Shown: positions 46,216-55,509, counted from the stretch's first letter. The stretch is DNA of 64,000 nt from Neobacillus nitrireducens (GCF_030915405.1 NZ_CP133262.1:2542001-2606000), one strand, 5' to 3'. Notes: a model not told the origin generated them from the sequence alone. Program-made: numbers and translations.

Positions 46216-46374
46216 TCAAGATCCATAAAAAGTTGGACCATGTTCCGGTGGGCGTTCCTCTAACTTCTCCACTATTCTACCTTCCTCAGTCGAAATGGCC
46301 CCGGATTTTTTATCAAAATAAATAGCTATTGCACTCAATATAACAACAGGTGTAAAAATATATATCCAAATCAT
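46216..46374 (-). CDS. Small membrane protein (52 residues) behind TetR-like operators
   Basis: Starts MIWIYIFTPVVILSAIAIYF, one hydrophobic helix, then a charged C-terminal part (EGRIVEKLEERPPEHGP). A GGGGG ribosome binding site lies 7 bases before the ATG. Three copies of a 24-base palindromic motif lie upstream at 46461-46584, so it is probably repressor-controlled. No known family recognised. Confidence 0.65.
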   Translation of the reverse strand: MIWIYIFTPVVILSAIAIYFDKKSGAISTEEGRIVEKLEERPPEHGPTFYGS

Positions 46375-46460
46375 AACAAGACCCCCATTTACATAAACAG
46401 TTTATTAATATTATACACTGAATTTAACTTTATTTTCCATTCATTCATTAAACTCAACTC

Positions 46461-46584
46461 AACTAATTAAACGTTTGGTTAGTTTTTTCACTACCAAGGG
46501 ATTTATTTAATCAATCGTTTGGTTAGTTTATTCAAACTATATGTACCAAGGGCTCCATCGATTTAATCAATCGTTTGATTAATG
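46461..46584. promoter_or_regulatory. Three TetR-like palindromic operators
   Basis: Near-palindromic 24-base sites at 46461-46484, 46505-46528 and 46561-46584, core TTAATCAATCGTTTGGTTA and variants; the third has perfect TTAATCAA/TTGATTAA arms. A short ACCAAGG precedes the second and third sites. A fourth site is at 47810-47833. No TetR gene is in this window. Confidence 0.65.
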
Positions 46585-46631
46585 ACGATTAGGTTAGATG
46601 AATTCTGAAGGGAACCTTTATAAAGGCAGAC

Positions 46632-46660
46632 AAAAGGCCCAGTTCTGTAGCTGAGCCTTT
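46632..46660 (-). terminator. Terminator after the SDR gene
   Basis: AAAGGC-CAG / CTG-GCCTTT stem, followed on the minus strand by TTTTG. Confidence 0.7.
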
Positions 46661-46693
46661 ACGAATAACCTATTGTTTATTTACACGCTTCAA

Positions 46694-47419
46694 TTAGAAT
46701 GGGTTCGTTGCCAGCATGCTTGCTGTTTTCACATAAATACGTGGATGCAATTTTAATTGAGCAACGATAAATTCAGCAATGTCTTCCGGCTGCATATATT
46801 TCTCATCATTATTTTCAGCGATTAAGTTCGTTTTAACCGCGAGCTCCGTAGCCACGGTACTCGGCGTTAATGCGGTAACGCGGATATTATTTCTTCGTAC
46901 TTCTTGTGCTAATGATTCCGTTAAGCCGATGACGCCAAATTTGGAGGCACTATAGGCACTGGATGTGGCAGCGCCGCTTAACCCATTGGTAGACGAAATG
47001 TTGATGATATCACCACCGTTTTTCTCAATAAGTTGAGGAATAACCGCTTTTGTTACATAATAGGGGCCCATCAAGTTAACATCAATGATTCTCTTCCATT
47101 CCTGTGGATCCATCTCTAAAAGTGATTCAAACTTTCCAATTCCTGCATTATTTATCAGAATATCAGCGGTGCCCAACTCGCCCGTTATTTTTTTAATCGC
47201 TTGCTCTACTTCTTCCTGAGATGAAATATCAACGGCCGCGTAAGCTGCTTTAACTCCTAAACCTTCCACTTCACTTACGACTTCCTTTAAGGCAGACTCT
47301 GTTCTTGCGAGTAAACCAATGTTTACCCCTTCATTTGCTAAAGCGATTGCAACTGCCTTGCCAATACCTCTTCCAGCACCCGTTACAAACGCTACTTTTC
47401 CTTTTAGTGATTGTGTCAT
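46694..47419 (-). CDS. Short-chain dehydrogenase, 3-ketoacyl-ACP reductase type
   Basis: About 241 residues with the classical SDR motifs TGAGRGIG (coenzyme), NNAG, catalytic Ser in ISSTNGLSG and YSASK. The Arg in LLARTES after the second strand suggests NADP(H). The ATG at 47419 follows AAGGAG. It could be a FabG paralogue or a reductase of secondary metabolism; nothing nearby decides. Confidence 0.9.
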   Translation of the reverse strand: MTQSLKGKVAFVTGAGRGIGKAVAIALANEGVNIGLLARTESALKEVVSEVEGLGVKAAYAAVDISSQEEVEQAIKKITGELGTADILINNAGIGKFESLLEMDPQEWKRIIDVNLMGPYYVTKAVIPQLIEKNGGDIINISSTNGLSGAATSSAYSASKFGVIGLTESLAQEVRRNNIRVTALTPSTVATELAVKTNLIAENNDEKYMQPEDIAEFIVAQLKLHPRIYVKTASMLATNPF

Positions 47420-47567
47420 TATTAACAACTCCTTCTAGCTCTTATTATAGTATTGTGGGAAAATTATTCTAACAGTATGCTCACAAAAATAAAAAGAGGA
47501 AGACAAACCCCTGTTCATAATAAAAGTGCACTGGCATCATCCGCATTTTACCCAAAATCTTAACTAG

Positions 47568-47724
47568 TTAATTACTAATATCTTTATTTTGCAAAAGCAA
47601 GATAATCTGTCTGTTTTGCTCCACTTGAATTTCACTATTTTTTTTAATTTGATAAACCCATCTAACAACAAATGCTAGGACGATTAGTGGCAAAAAGGTG
47701 AATAAAGGAATTAAGGTATTTCAT
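47568..47724 (-). pseudogene. Small membrane protein, copy 2, start lost
   Basis: Nearly identical to the gene at 42137-42295 over its body (PLIVLAFVVRWVYQIKKN then NRQIILLLQNK). An extra A just after the ATG (ATGAAATACC) puts the start out of frame with the rest, and TGA appears in frame. The GGAGGGG site is retained. It may be inactive or misread. Confidence 0.65.
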
Positions 47725-47809
47725 TTAAAAGACCCCTCCAATTTTCTACTATTTTACTATCTATTCGATTCAACTATTCTCTTTTTCCATATATACCAAG
47801 GAATCAAGA

Positions 47810-47833
47810 ATTTAATCAAACGTTTGGTTAGTT
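47810..47833. promoter_or_regulatory. Fourth TetR-like operator
   Basis: The same 24-base motif (TTTAATCAAACGTTTGGTTA core) with ACCAAGG 13 bases before it. It lies about 85 bases upstream of the broken small-membrane-protein gene. Confidence 0.6.
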
Positions 47834-48013
47834 TTGTAATACTAGTTATTGTATGATTCAGCTGGGAAAAATCCGGCCTATATGTTTGGTTGCAGCAGCA
47901 CCCATTAATCTATATCGTCCCCGCGAAACTCGTTCTAGTACTCGATAAACTATTAATTTTTCTTTTAATTTTGGCTATGTTAATTCTCAATGTTGATTTT
48001 CAGCCAAAACTAT

Positions 48014-48039
48014 AACCGCCCCGTAATGAAGGGGCGGTT
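48014..48039. terminator. GC-rich hairpin
   Basis: AACCGCCCC / GGGGCGGTT with an 8-base loop and a weak T run on either strand, just after the end of the reductase-like gene. Confidence 0.5.
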
Positions 48040-48080
48040 TATTAAACTATCGTTCTCCGTTAGAAGAACACCTTGTACGG

Positions 48081-48650
48081 CTATTTCTCTAACTCATAGC
48101 GGGCCGCGATAATGCCCGACTTGAGCGTTCGGCTGGACAGCAGCTTGAGCCTGATTTTCTCACCGCCGCCGTCGAATACCGATTTTCCGCCGCCCAGGAT
48201 GACTGGACAAATTGTAAACAGGAATTCGTCGATCAGGCCGAGCTTAAGCAGCGTCTTTGCCGCTCCCGGGCTGCCGAAGATAACGAGATTTTTGCCGGGC
48301 TGCTCTTTGAGTACCTTGATTTCCTCTGCGATATTGTCCTTGATCAGCATCGTATTGTTCCATTCCACCTTGTCCATCGTGCCGGAAATGACAATCTTCT
48401 TAACATCCTGCAGCCATTTGGCATGCTCCATTTCGTGCCTCGGCACATCCGGATTGTCCAGCATCGTGGGCCAGTAGCTCTCCATCATGCGATACGTCGT
48501 CCGTCCGTAAACGGGGGCCCCGACTTCGGCTACGACCTCCTCGGCGTATTTCTCTAATTCCTCGTCGTACGGAATCCAATTGAGTCCTCCGTTCGAATCC
48601 GACGCATACCCGTCCAGCGACACATGCATGAACAATACGAGTTTTCTCAT
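48081..48650 (-). CDS. Dihydrofolate-reductase-fold protein (RibD C-terminal type)
   Basis: About 189 residues. MRKLVLFMHVSLDGYASDSNGG, VYGRTTYRMMESYWP and GSPGAAKTLLKLGLIDEF.. CPVILGGGKSVF are hallmarks of the YyaP/YwjB-type RibD-C family of NADPH-dependent reductase-like proteins. The reaction is unknown. The start at 48650 follows CGGAGG. Base composition is clearly more GC-rich than the flanks and codon third positions are GC-rich, suggesting recent transfer from a higher-GC relative. Confidence 0.87.
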   Translation of the reverse strand: MRKLVLFMHVSLDGYASDSNGGLNWIPYDEELEKYAEEVVAEVGAPVYGRTTYRMMESYWPTMLDNPDVPRHEMEHAKWLQDVKKIVISGTMDKVEWNNTMLIKDNIAEEIKVLKEQPGKNLVIFGSPGAAKTLLKLGLIDEFLFTICPVILGGGKSVFDGGGEKIRLKLLSSRTLKSGIIAARYELEK

Positions 48651-48771
48651 GTCCGTTTTTCCTCCGATTTCGAATTTATTTTGTTCGATTTTTTTGGCCG
48701 TTGGCCCGCATTTCATCCAGCTGTTACGTTCATAATAAATCATTACGTTATGTAAGGGCCAAGTGGAAATC

Positions 48772-49125
48772 TTAATTTTTTGACTGTTCTAAAACTTTCT
48801 GTTTAGATGCCTCATCTATCAATGCATAAATATAGGCAGTATTTTGTGACTTTTTGATAGCCTCCTGACGACCACTATGATCACCTTTTAACCATCGTTC
48901 ATTGCATCTGTAGACAAACTCAAAATCCTTGTAAGTTATTGCTCGATCCATCGAAATTTTTATACTAGGTGTATGGTTTTCAGCTTTTTTAATTACGAGA
49001 TGTTTATCCGAAACACCCACTAAAAACCATAATGGGATACTTTTATTTTGTGGTACCGTATGTATTTCAAATTCTGACAATCTAGCTTTCGCTCTAAGAT
49101 TCTCCCATACTTGTGTTACGCCCAT
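48772..49125 (-). CDS. Protein of unknown function (117 residues)
   Basis: A mixed alpha/beta protein with no signal or membrane segment (WFLVGVSDKHLVIKKAENHTPS in the middle, lysine-rich helices at the end). Not recognised. It starts with ATG after AGGGGATT. It is at the left edge of an AT-rich region with defence-like genes. Confidence 0.55.
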   Translation of the reverse strand: MGVTQVWENLRAKARLSEFEIHTVPQNKSIPLWFLVGVSDKHLVIKKAENHTPSIKISMDRAITYKDFEFVYRCNERWLKGDHSGRQEAIKKSQNTAYIYALIDEASKQKVLEQSKN

Positions 49126-49296
49126 ATTTTATCTAATCCCCTTTGCAGATTCATTAAATTTCTTTACCACCTAATAATTTTGGTTATTTCTTCCGCTTTT
49201 TCATATACTTGATTTTATTTTCGGATGTTATTCCATCTACATCTTATTCAAGTAAAGTTAAAACTTTCGCTTTAAATCCATAGCAACTCACCCTGT

Positions 49297-49713
49297 TCAA
49301 CGATAGTTTGGGAGGACTACTTTTCCTCTTTGATTCATGCATATACCTGCCCATTCTAATATGCAAGCGATAGGAGTAATTCGACGAAATACAGTCTGCC
49401 CTAATTGTTTCCCGTAGACCTTAAAAGCTATTCTTCCTTCAACAGAATCAATTGGCAGTCCTGTTTCACCTAATTTATTACTCATTGCATCCCCCTTAAT
49501 TGCACAGCCACTTTTCTCATTTAACAGCATAATCGTTTCTTCAAACACTGACCAGGGTAAAAAAGGTTGGCTGGCTAAATTGCTCACGCTAATACCATCT
49601 TCATTCAAAACTGCTTGAAATGTTTTCTTCCCTTTTAATAAAGGTATTTCTGTCGGATTACCATTTTCTAAAAATTTATCTTTAATTCTCTCAATTACAT
49701 TTATTATTTCCAA
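49297..49713 (-). CDS. Protein of unknown function (138 residues)
   Basis: Cytosolic, with a TTG start after AGAGGAG. Contains FLPWSVFEETIMLLNEKSGCAIKGDAM and VFRRITPIACILEWAGICMN, suggesting a small alpha/beta nucleic-acid-related or regulator-like domain, but I cannot name a family. Divergent from the NUDIX gene. Confidence 0.55.
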   Translation of the reverse strand: MEIINVIERIKDKFLENGNPTEIPLLKGKKTFQAVLNEDGISVSNLASQPFLPWSVFEETIMLLNEKSGCAIKGDAMSNKLGETGLPIDSVEGRIAFKVYGKQLGQTVFRRITPIACILEWAGICMNQRGKVVLPNYR

Positions 49714-49876
49714 AATATCACTCCTCTAAGCAGATCATTCTACTATTTTAATGATAGAGCATAAGGGTTAATTTTCCAATAAAACTTTCGCAATAGAATG
49801 AAAAATCCCATCAAAGAATTTCTCCACTAAAAGTGATATATTATGACTAGTAAATCATTCATCAAGGAGGATCACA

Positions 49877-50275
49877 TTGAAAAAACTCGTGAAAGTTGTC
49901 GCAGCAATTATTGAAAATGAACAGAATGAGATTCTTTGTGCTCTTAGGTCCCCAGAAATGTCCATTCCAAATATGTGGGAGTTTCCGGGCGGAAAAGTGG
50001 AAGCAAATGAGGACATCTACTCAGCTCTGGAGAGAGAAATTGATGAAGAACTTGACTGTAAAATCAAGACATCAAAAGAGGTATTTAACGAAAATGTCCA
50101 TGAGTACGAGACGTTTATCATTAATTTAATCTCAATTAAATGTAAAGTTGTCGAAGGAACGCCAACACCAAGTGAACATTCCAAGCTAATTTGGCTGAAA
50201 AGAGAAAATATAGATTCGCTAAAGTGGGCCCCGGCTGACATTTCAGCGGTTGAACAATTAATCCATGAAAAATAG
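49877..50275 (+). CDS. NUDIX hydrolase, MutT/CTP-pyrophosphohydrolase-like
   Basis: 132 residues with the Nudix box GGKVEANEDIYSALEREIDEEL and the NMWEFPGG run before it. It would hydrolyse (d)NTPs or modified nucleotides. The TTG start follows AAGGAGG. It converges with the PLD-helicase gene. In my recollection DUF3427 helicases and small MutT-like proteins often lie side by side in predicted defence loci, so a joint function is plausible. Confidence 0.9.
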   Translation: MKKLVKVVAAIIENEQNEILCALRSPEMSIPNMWEFPGGKVEANEDIYSALEREIDEELDCKIKTSKEVFNENVHEYETFIINLISIKCKVVEGTPTPSEHSKLIWLKRENIDSLKWAPADISAVEQLIHEK

Positions 50276-50306
50276 TCTTCTCGAATGAGAAGACTACACT
50301 TTTTTT
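50274..50306 (+). terminator. Terminator after the NUDIX gene
   Basis: AGTCTTCTC-GAAT-GAGAAGACT then TTTTTTT; overlaps the end of the convergent helicase gene. Confidence 0.85.
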
Positions 50307-53107
50307 GTAAACTCTGTATATAGGTTTGCAGGGATTTCGTGCTCTAATTTGATTTTCACCGTGATCGGTTTTTCACCTTCATATTGGACTGAATCTCCTT
50401 TACCAATATATATGAAAGGCTCATTTTTTCCATCTATCTCCCTGTACTTCCTCACAAATAAATGTAGATTAACACCACGTTGCTTATTAGAAATAATATT
50501 CTGCCCTCTTTCAGAATGCTGGGCAGTACTATTTTGTGATTGCCATTGAAAGTATCGCTCATTTATAAATTTATCTTTATAGTTAATACTTTCCTTTACA
50601 TCCTCTTCTTTATGCAAATCAATAAATAGGAAATACTCTTTTCCGTTAGCAAGCAACCCTGAACCCCTAAAGGAACTATGGATTTTCCGATAGTTGGAAA
50701 GTAATGCGGCATCCATCATTTGATATTGCTCATATAGTTTAAAGTGTGGAACACCGTAGTATTCTGCCTTAAACTCTTTTTCGTAACGGAAAATCCCGTA
50801 GGTAATGGCATCTTCTATATATTTACGGCACTCCCTATTTTTTAGTAATTCATTAAAAATGGGAGCCTTAACAAGTTTTCCGTCTATATAATTACATAGT
50901 TTAGGTTTACTCTTCAATTGACCGCTATCATAGTAGTTCTGATTCAGGCACTCAAATGCATGTAATACACTATCATTGTCAACATCCTTAATCATCTTTA
51001 GGATTTGATGCTTAGCAATTTCTAAATCAACCTCTGCATGTTCTATCAAATATCTAATAATGATAAACTCATAAATCCTGTTCAGAGGAAGCTTGCTAGA
51101 TAATTCTTTTAAAGCTCCTTCGAAAGCTTCATTTTGTAGTAAACCTTTTAAATAATCATCTTTTTCAACTTTTGCTACAAATTGAAGATACGTTTTTTCA
51201 CGGTCAATAAATTTTGTAGGATCGGGTGCTCCATCATACTTGAGATAATCCAATAACAAATAAGGAATTCTTCCTTGATTGAGCTTTTTAAATTCAAAAT
51301 ACTCTTCCTTCAGATACTTCATCGAATTGAAGTTTTCATTATCAATCTGTGCAAGAATTCTTTCCTGCGAGATCTTATCCATTTGGATATGAGTACACCC
51401 AGGAATATTTGCAAATCCAGTCGCAATTGCTACCTTCAAACTTTCTTTATCGTAGTACCTACTTCCGTTAAGTGCCAGTGCAATGAGAAACGTTTTATTA
51501 TGGTTTCCGATAAAATCAAGAACCGTTAAAAAGCTTTTATCGGAATGCTTCCGCAATCCCCTTCCTAGCTGCTGAATAAACACAATTGGCGAGTTTGTTG
51601 GCCTCAACATGAGTACTATATTAATAGAAGGAATGTCTACGCCTTCATTAAAAATATCAACGGTAAATATGAATTCTAAATCATCTTGATCATTTTCTAA
51701 TTGATTAATAAAACGCTCCCGTGTGTCCGGTGAGTCGGCACCGTATAAACAAACACTTTTATAGCCTCTTTTATTAAATTCACTAGCCATATACTGAGCA
51801 TGTTCAATACTGGCGCAGAAACCAAGGCCCTTTCTTTTCTCGCCATCATGACCGTAAAAATCCATTTTTTCAATTATAAAATCGACACGCTCATTAACCT
51901 TTAATCTCTTGGTTATTTCAGCAATATCGTCAATATTAACATCACTTAAATCAATGCCTTCAATATCCGTAATCCCAAAGTAATGAAAAGGAATAACTAA
52001 CTCGTCCTCTAAAGCCTCATGTAATCGCACTTCTAATGCCACATTATTATCAAATAGATCAAAAACATTATAACCATCGCTACGTTCTGGGGTTGCCGTC
52101 ATTCCTAATGTAAACTTAGGTTCAAAATAGTCCAAAACGGTTTGGTAGGTTGGGCTGGTCGCATGATGTGCTTCATCAATGATTAGATAATCAAATTCTT
52201 CTTTTTTAAATTCATGAAAACATTTAGAAATGGTTTGGATCGTAGCAAAAACATAATCCACATTTTTTTGCTTATGATTACCTGTTAGCAGGCCAAAAGT
52301 ATACCCCTCATTCGTGATGAGCATTTCAAAGGTATCTTTTGCTTTCTTCAATATCTCTTCCCTATGTACAATAAATAGAAGTTTCTTCGGTTTTAAACTT
52401 TTGACATCGAAAGCCGACATATACGTTTTTCCTGTACCGGTTGCGGCAATGACAAGAGCCTTCTTTTCGCCAAAGCTTCTTAGTCTATCTAAATTCTCGG
52501 TTGCTCGCTTTTGCATTCTATTTTGGACGATATATTGCTTGTTTTCATATATCAGCTGATGTTTCTTTTGTGTATTTTTGAGGCTTTTTAGAAACTCCTC
52601 ATATCTACTAATAAAATCCTGATCAGCTTCTTCACTCATGTTCCAGAGATAGTCATATTCCTTTAGGACATCTTGTATAAACCTGCCATCCTCTTTCGTG
52701 ATAATTTCAACATTCCACTCAATATTGCTTTTCAGAGCGCTTTGAGTGATATTTGAGGAGCCGATTATCACTTTGTAGCTATCTTTGTACTCAAATATGT
52801 ATGCTTTCGTATGGAAACCAATCTCTTTATCCGTAACAAAAACCTTTAGCTCAACATTATTAAACTCTCTAATTTTCTCAAGAGCCTTTGCATCCGTAAA
52901 ATTGAGATATGTGGAAGTAATAATTTTTCCTTTAATCCCCTTTGACTCGGCTTCCTTTAATGGATCAAGGAGAAGTTGGAGTCCACTAAAGTTTATAAAT
53001 GCAACACTAAAATAAAACCGCTCACACTCGTTCATCGATTTTACTAGCTCTCTTAATAAATTCCCCTTATCGGAATTTACGATTAGCTTCTTTTCGACCG
53101 CTTCCAT
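50294..53107 (-). CDS. PLD-nuclease / DEAD-DEAH helicase / DUF3427 protein
   Basis: A 937-residue cytosolic protein with three parts. Residues 1-170 are a phospholipase-D-like nuclease (FHTKAYIF...IGSSNITQSAL, the HxK..GSSN half). Residues 200-560 are a superfamily-2 helicase with Walker A AATGTGKT, DEAH in LIIDEAHHATS, TATPE and QQLGRGLR. The rest is a DUF3427-like C-terminus. The architecture is that of a standalone predicted restriction/defence enzyme. Its neighbours are the NUDIX gene (convergent) and a reverse transcriptase. Antiphage activity is inferred, not shown. Confidence 0.9.
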   Translation of the reverse strand: MEAVEKKLIVNSDKGNLLRELVKSMNECERFYFSVAFINFSGLQLLLDPLKEAESKGIKGKIITSTYLNFTDAKALEKIREFNNVELKVFVTDKEIGFHTKAYIFEYKDSYKVIIGSSNITQSALKSNIEWNVEIITKEDGRFIQDVLKEYDYLWNMSEEADQDFISRYEEFLKSLKNTQKKHQLIYENKQYIVQNRMQKRATENLDRLRSFGEKKALVIAATGTGKTYMSAFDVKSLKPKKLLFIVHREEILKKAKDTFEMLITNEGYTFGLLTGNHKQKNVDYVFATIQTISKCFHEFKKEEFDYLIIDEAHHATSPTYQTVLDYFEPKFTLGMTATPERSDGYNVFDLFDNNVALEVRLHEALEDELVIPFHYFGITDIEGIDLSDVNIDDIAEITKRLKVNERVDFIIEKMDFYGHDGEKRKGLGFCASIEHAQYMASEFNKRGYKSVCLYGADSPDTRERFINQLENDQDDLEFIFTVDIFNEGVDIPSINIVLMLRPTNSPIVFIQQLGRGLRKHSDKSFLTVLDFIGNHNKTFLIALALNGSRYYDKESLKVAIATGFANIPGCTHIQMDKISQERILAQIDNENFNSMKYLKEEYFEFKKLNQGRIPYLLLDYLKYDGAPDPTKFIDREKTYLQFVAKVEKDDYLKGLLQNEAFEGALKELSSKLPLNRIYEFIIIRYLIEHAEVDLEIAKHQILKMIKDVDNDSVLHAFECLNQNYYDSGQLKSKPKLCNYIDGKLVKAPIFNELLKNRECRKYIEDAITYGIFRYEKEFKAEYYGVPHFKLYEQYQMMDAALLSNYRKIHSSFRGSGLLANGKEYFLFIDLHKEEDVKESINYKDKFINERYFQWQSQNSTAQHSERGQNIISNKQRGVNLHLFVRKYREIDGKNEPFIYIGKGDSVQYEGEKPITVKIKLEHEIPANLYTEFTKKV

Positions 53108-53192
53108 TGGATTACTCCTGACTATATATTAACTATCAATACTTGTATTGTTATTTATTGGATATGTGGAAATTGTACTATATTTTTGGGTA

Positions 53193-53232
53193 AATAAAAA
53201 GATCCACTATCCAAAATGAATTTGTGGATCCT
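53193..53232 (-). terminator. Terminator after the reverse transcriptase gene
   Basis: GATCCAC / GTGGATC stem followed by TTTTTATTT on the minus strand. Confidence 0.7.
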
Positions 53233-53353
53233 TTTCTCTTTAAATGGATTTTGATCGCTTAAATGTATATATAGATACTTTATGGTACGGTTCACCGTAA
53301 TGAATCTAAATGAGGTTTTTTCACTAAAATCTAAAAAGCCCAACACTCTTTAA

Positions 53354-54736
53354 TTAGGTGCTAGACTTTTTAGGCTTCGGCGTTATTAAGCGTTTCTGAA
53401 TTTTTTTCCAATGGTTTTTAACTTGGTATGCCATAAGGTTGTTCGTTGCAGAGTCTTTATCAAATACTTCTTGAGCCCTTTCGGCATAAGTTAAGAAGTT
53501 ACCATAGCCTGCCTTGCCATTTCCGAGGTGAGTATATTTAGTATATAAGCTTTTCCTATGCTTTTTTACACCCGATTTTTCTGATTTCCAATTACATAAT
53601 CGAACCTTTTTATACGCCCTGCAATAGTATTTGAATAAACTCTTTTCTCGTAATTTCACATTGTGACCATCAAATGCAAAACCTAGGTAATCTAAAATGC
53701 TTGGCTCAAAATTCTCGTCATATATTCTATCCCGATTATAGATAAACCTCTTTGTTTTTTCCTTTTGAATGATTAACCTTGGAGTTTGATTTTTCACTTG
53801 CTCAATTACATCTAGATGTTGGCTATAATCGTAAATGTTTGCTTCCCCCTCAAAAGGTATAACAATGATTAAATCATCGCAATATCTTCTGTAAAGCCCC
53901 CCACAGGATTCTACATAATTATTTATTTTCTCATCAAAGTCTAAAAGGTAAATATTGGAGCAAACTGAACTCAATCCCGCTCCCTGAGGTATTCCATAAT
54001 TATTTTTATTGTACTCTACGTTTCGATTATTTGCCTTTCTAAACCTTCTAAAATCCTTCTCATCTAAAAGTCTAGACAGTTTTTTTCTCTTATCCCTATT
54101 TTTGTATTTCTTCTTTAATAATTCATCGATTTTTGCCTTATCAACCCAACTATATTTAGTAATATTCTTAAAAACAGCATAATAATCTTCCGGCAAAGTT
54201 TCCTTTTCTAAAACCGTTTGTAACTGGTTTTTAAGATACTTGTGGTCAAGTTCATCAAAAAAGGATTTGAAATCCGCTACGTATATGAAAGCCTGATTAC
54301 TTCTTTTAATATAATCTATTACTTCTTTTGCAAAATGGATATTGCATTTTCCATCATTCTTTCTTCTATAGGCAGTTGCAACAGAATCTATGCCACGTTT
54401 AACAACTAATTTATTGTACATATTATTTAGCAAGTCACCGTAATATTTATAAATAAAGCTATCAATATGAGATGCATAAAAGATTTTTCTTTCTTTCGGT
54501 TCTGGTTTTTCCTTCCCTTTTATCTCATTATTATATTTATGTATCTTTATACTAAAATGAATAAACGGGTAAAATCCATGCTCTTGTACCCAGCATGGAT
54601 TTGTAATTCTATCAACAGCATTTTTAATAGAAACTTTATTATCAAAATGCTTATATTTCTTAGTGTTGTATTTATCAAAATTAATATTAGCAGAGCTGGA
54701 AAGGGCATGTAATTTTAGCCTATTACTCTGATTCAT
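53354..54736 (-). CDS. Reverse transcriptase of the unclassified/defence (UG/DRT-like) type
   Basis: 460 residues, RNA-directed DNA polymerase. Motif A region VADFKSFFDELD (about 153-164), GIPQGAGLSSVCSNIYL (248-264), the catalytic YCDD (285-288) with C in place of the common A, and DYLGFAFDG (349-356). The C-terminal thumb region is basic. I see neither the retron NAxxH/VTG signature, nor a group II intron maturase/HNH domain, nor a Cas1 fusion. This points to the unknown-group/DRT class, many of which are antiphage. The exact subgroup is not decidable by eye. It starts after AAAGGGTG and is preceded by a structured non-coding region. AT-rich. Confidence 0.85.
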   Translation of the reverse strand: MNQSNRLKLHALSSSANINFDKYNTKKYKHFDNKVSIKNAVDRITNPCWVQEHGFYPFIHFSIKIHKYNNEIKGKEKPEPKERKIFYASHIDSFIYKYYGDLLNNMYNKLVVKRGIDSVATAYRRKNDGKCNIHFAKEVIDYIKRSNQAFIYVADFKSFFDELDHKYLKNQLQTVLEKETLPEDYYAVFKNITKYSWVDKAKIDELLKKKYKNRDKRKKLSRLLDEKDFRRFRKANNRNVEYNKNNYGIPQGAGLSSVCSNIYLLDFDEKINNYVESCGGLYRRYCDDLIIVIPFEGEANIYDYSQHLDVIEQVKNQTPRLIIQKEKTKRFIYNRDRIYDENFEPSILDYLGFAFDGHNVKLREKSLFKYYCRAYKKVRLCNWKSEKSGVKKHRKSLYTKYTHLGNGKAGYGNFLTYAERAQEVFDKDSATNNLMAYQVKNHWKKIQKRLITPKPKKSST

Positions 54737-54859
54737 AGTCAGTCACCCTTTCAGCTTACCGTGGTCTCAATTAAATCCTATAAATAGACTTCAAAAGGAC
54801 CGTTTACATTGTATGTGATTTCGCACAAACAACAAGGCTGTATATAATATTACTAATCC

Positions 54860-55044
54860 TATATACTATTAAGTATACAGTGGAATGGTTGACTACAAAT
54901 GGAGGTGTTAATTCCGATATGCAGTGTGGTTGCCTTATGTTATCCTTTGTTATTGCCTGCTGGTTCGTGATAGCAGCAAGAAATGTTGTTTGGATAAAGC
55001 TTGACAACCGTTCACCAGTCTCCCCCGCAACTATTTACGGGGCA
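54860..55044 (-). ncRNA. Candidate structured RNA upstream of the reverse transcriptase
   Basis: On the minus strand an extended -10 (TGATATAAT, 55050-55058) would start RNA near 55044. The predicted RNA opens with a hairpin (CCCCG/CGGGG, 55023-55042). It continues with GGTTGTC, which can pair with GGCAACC farther on, and a hairpin TTGC-TGCT/AGCAGGCAA (54953-54979). A TATACT-TAA-TAGTATA hairpin lies near the 3' end, about 130 bases before the reverse transcriptase start. No convincing reading frame exists on the same strand. Defence-type reverse transcriptases often use an adjacent ncRNA as template; the assignment is inference. Confidence 0.4.
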
Positions 55045-55049
55045 CTTTT

Positions 55050-55058
55050 ATTATATCA
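55050..55058 (-). promoter_or_regulatory. Extended -10 promoter of the candidate RNA
   Basis: TGATATAAT on the minus strand. No good -35 is seen 17 bases upstream, but a TGn extension can compensate. Confidence 0.45.
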
Positions 55059-55509
55059 CAAATGGATTCTATTACCAGTAATTATATCAATGGCTATTTT
55101 ATCTATGAAACCTCTAGTCAATTCAAGTTCGGCATTAGCAAAAATAAGTTATAACGCATTAAAAAATATCTGCTTAGTGTACCTTAATAAGTTCATGTGC
55201 CAGGAACCACACGAATATTGCCGAAGTTTGGTAGTTTCCAGTAGTAAGTAAAGGAGACCGAATAAATTAAAATGTTTGATTAGTATTTCCCATATTTAAA
55301 CCTCATACATCTTAATGCTTACCATCTCTTCCATATCTATATCAATTTCCTTAAAAGGTAAAAGTGGATTATCTGTATATCGCCAATTTCGTGTATTCTT
55401 CTTATTACATTTCCATCCTACTCCCGTGGGCTATTTTCTGTGGATCTCTCTATTTAAAAATACCGCTGCCCCGAACACAGGTCTTTTACAATGTCGCGTT
55501 GCTCCTGCA

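Noticed and set aside
53155..53346. Minus-strand open frame of 63 codons after the reverse transcriptase
   Set aside because: It overlaps a terminator and is AT-rich non-coding in appearance.
54880..55251. Plus-strand open frame of 123 codons with hydrophobic stretches
   Set aside because: It lies opposite the candidate RNA and reverse transcriptase leader; the codon pattern is not convincing and no family is recognised. A GGAGGTG lies upstream of an internal ATG, so it is not fully excluded.
55296..55430. Minus-strand open segment ending in EEMVSIKMYEV then TAA
   Set aside because: Reads like a C-terminal coding remnant but has no start, no ribosome binding site and no recognisable family; too short to call.
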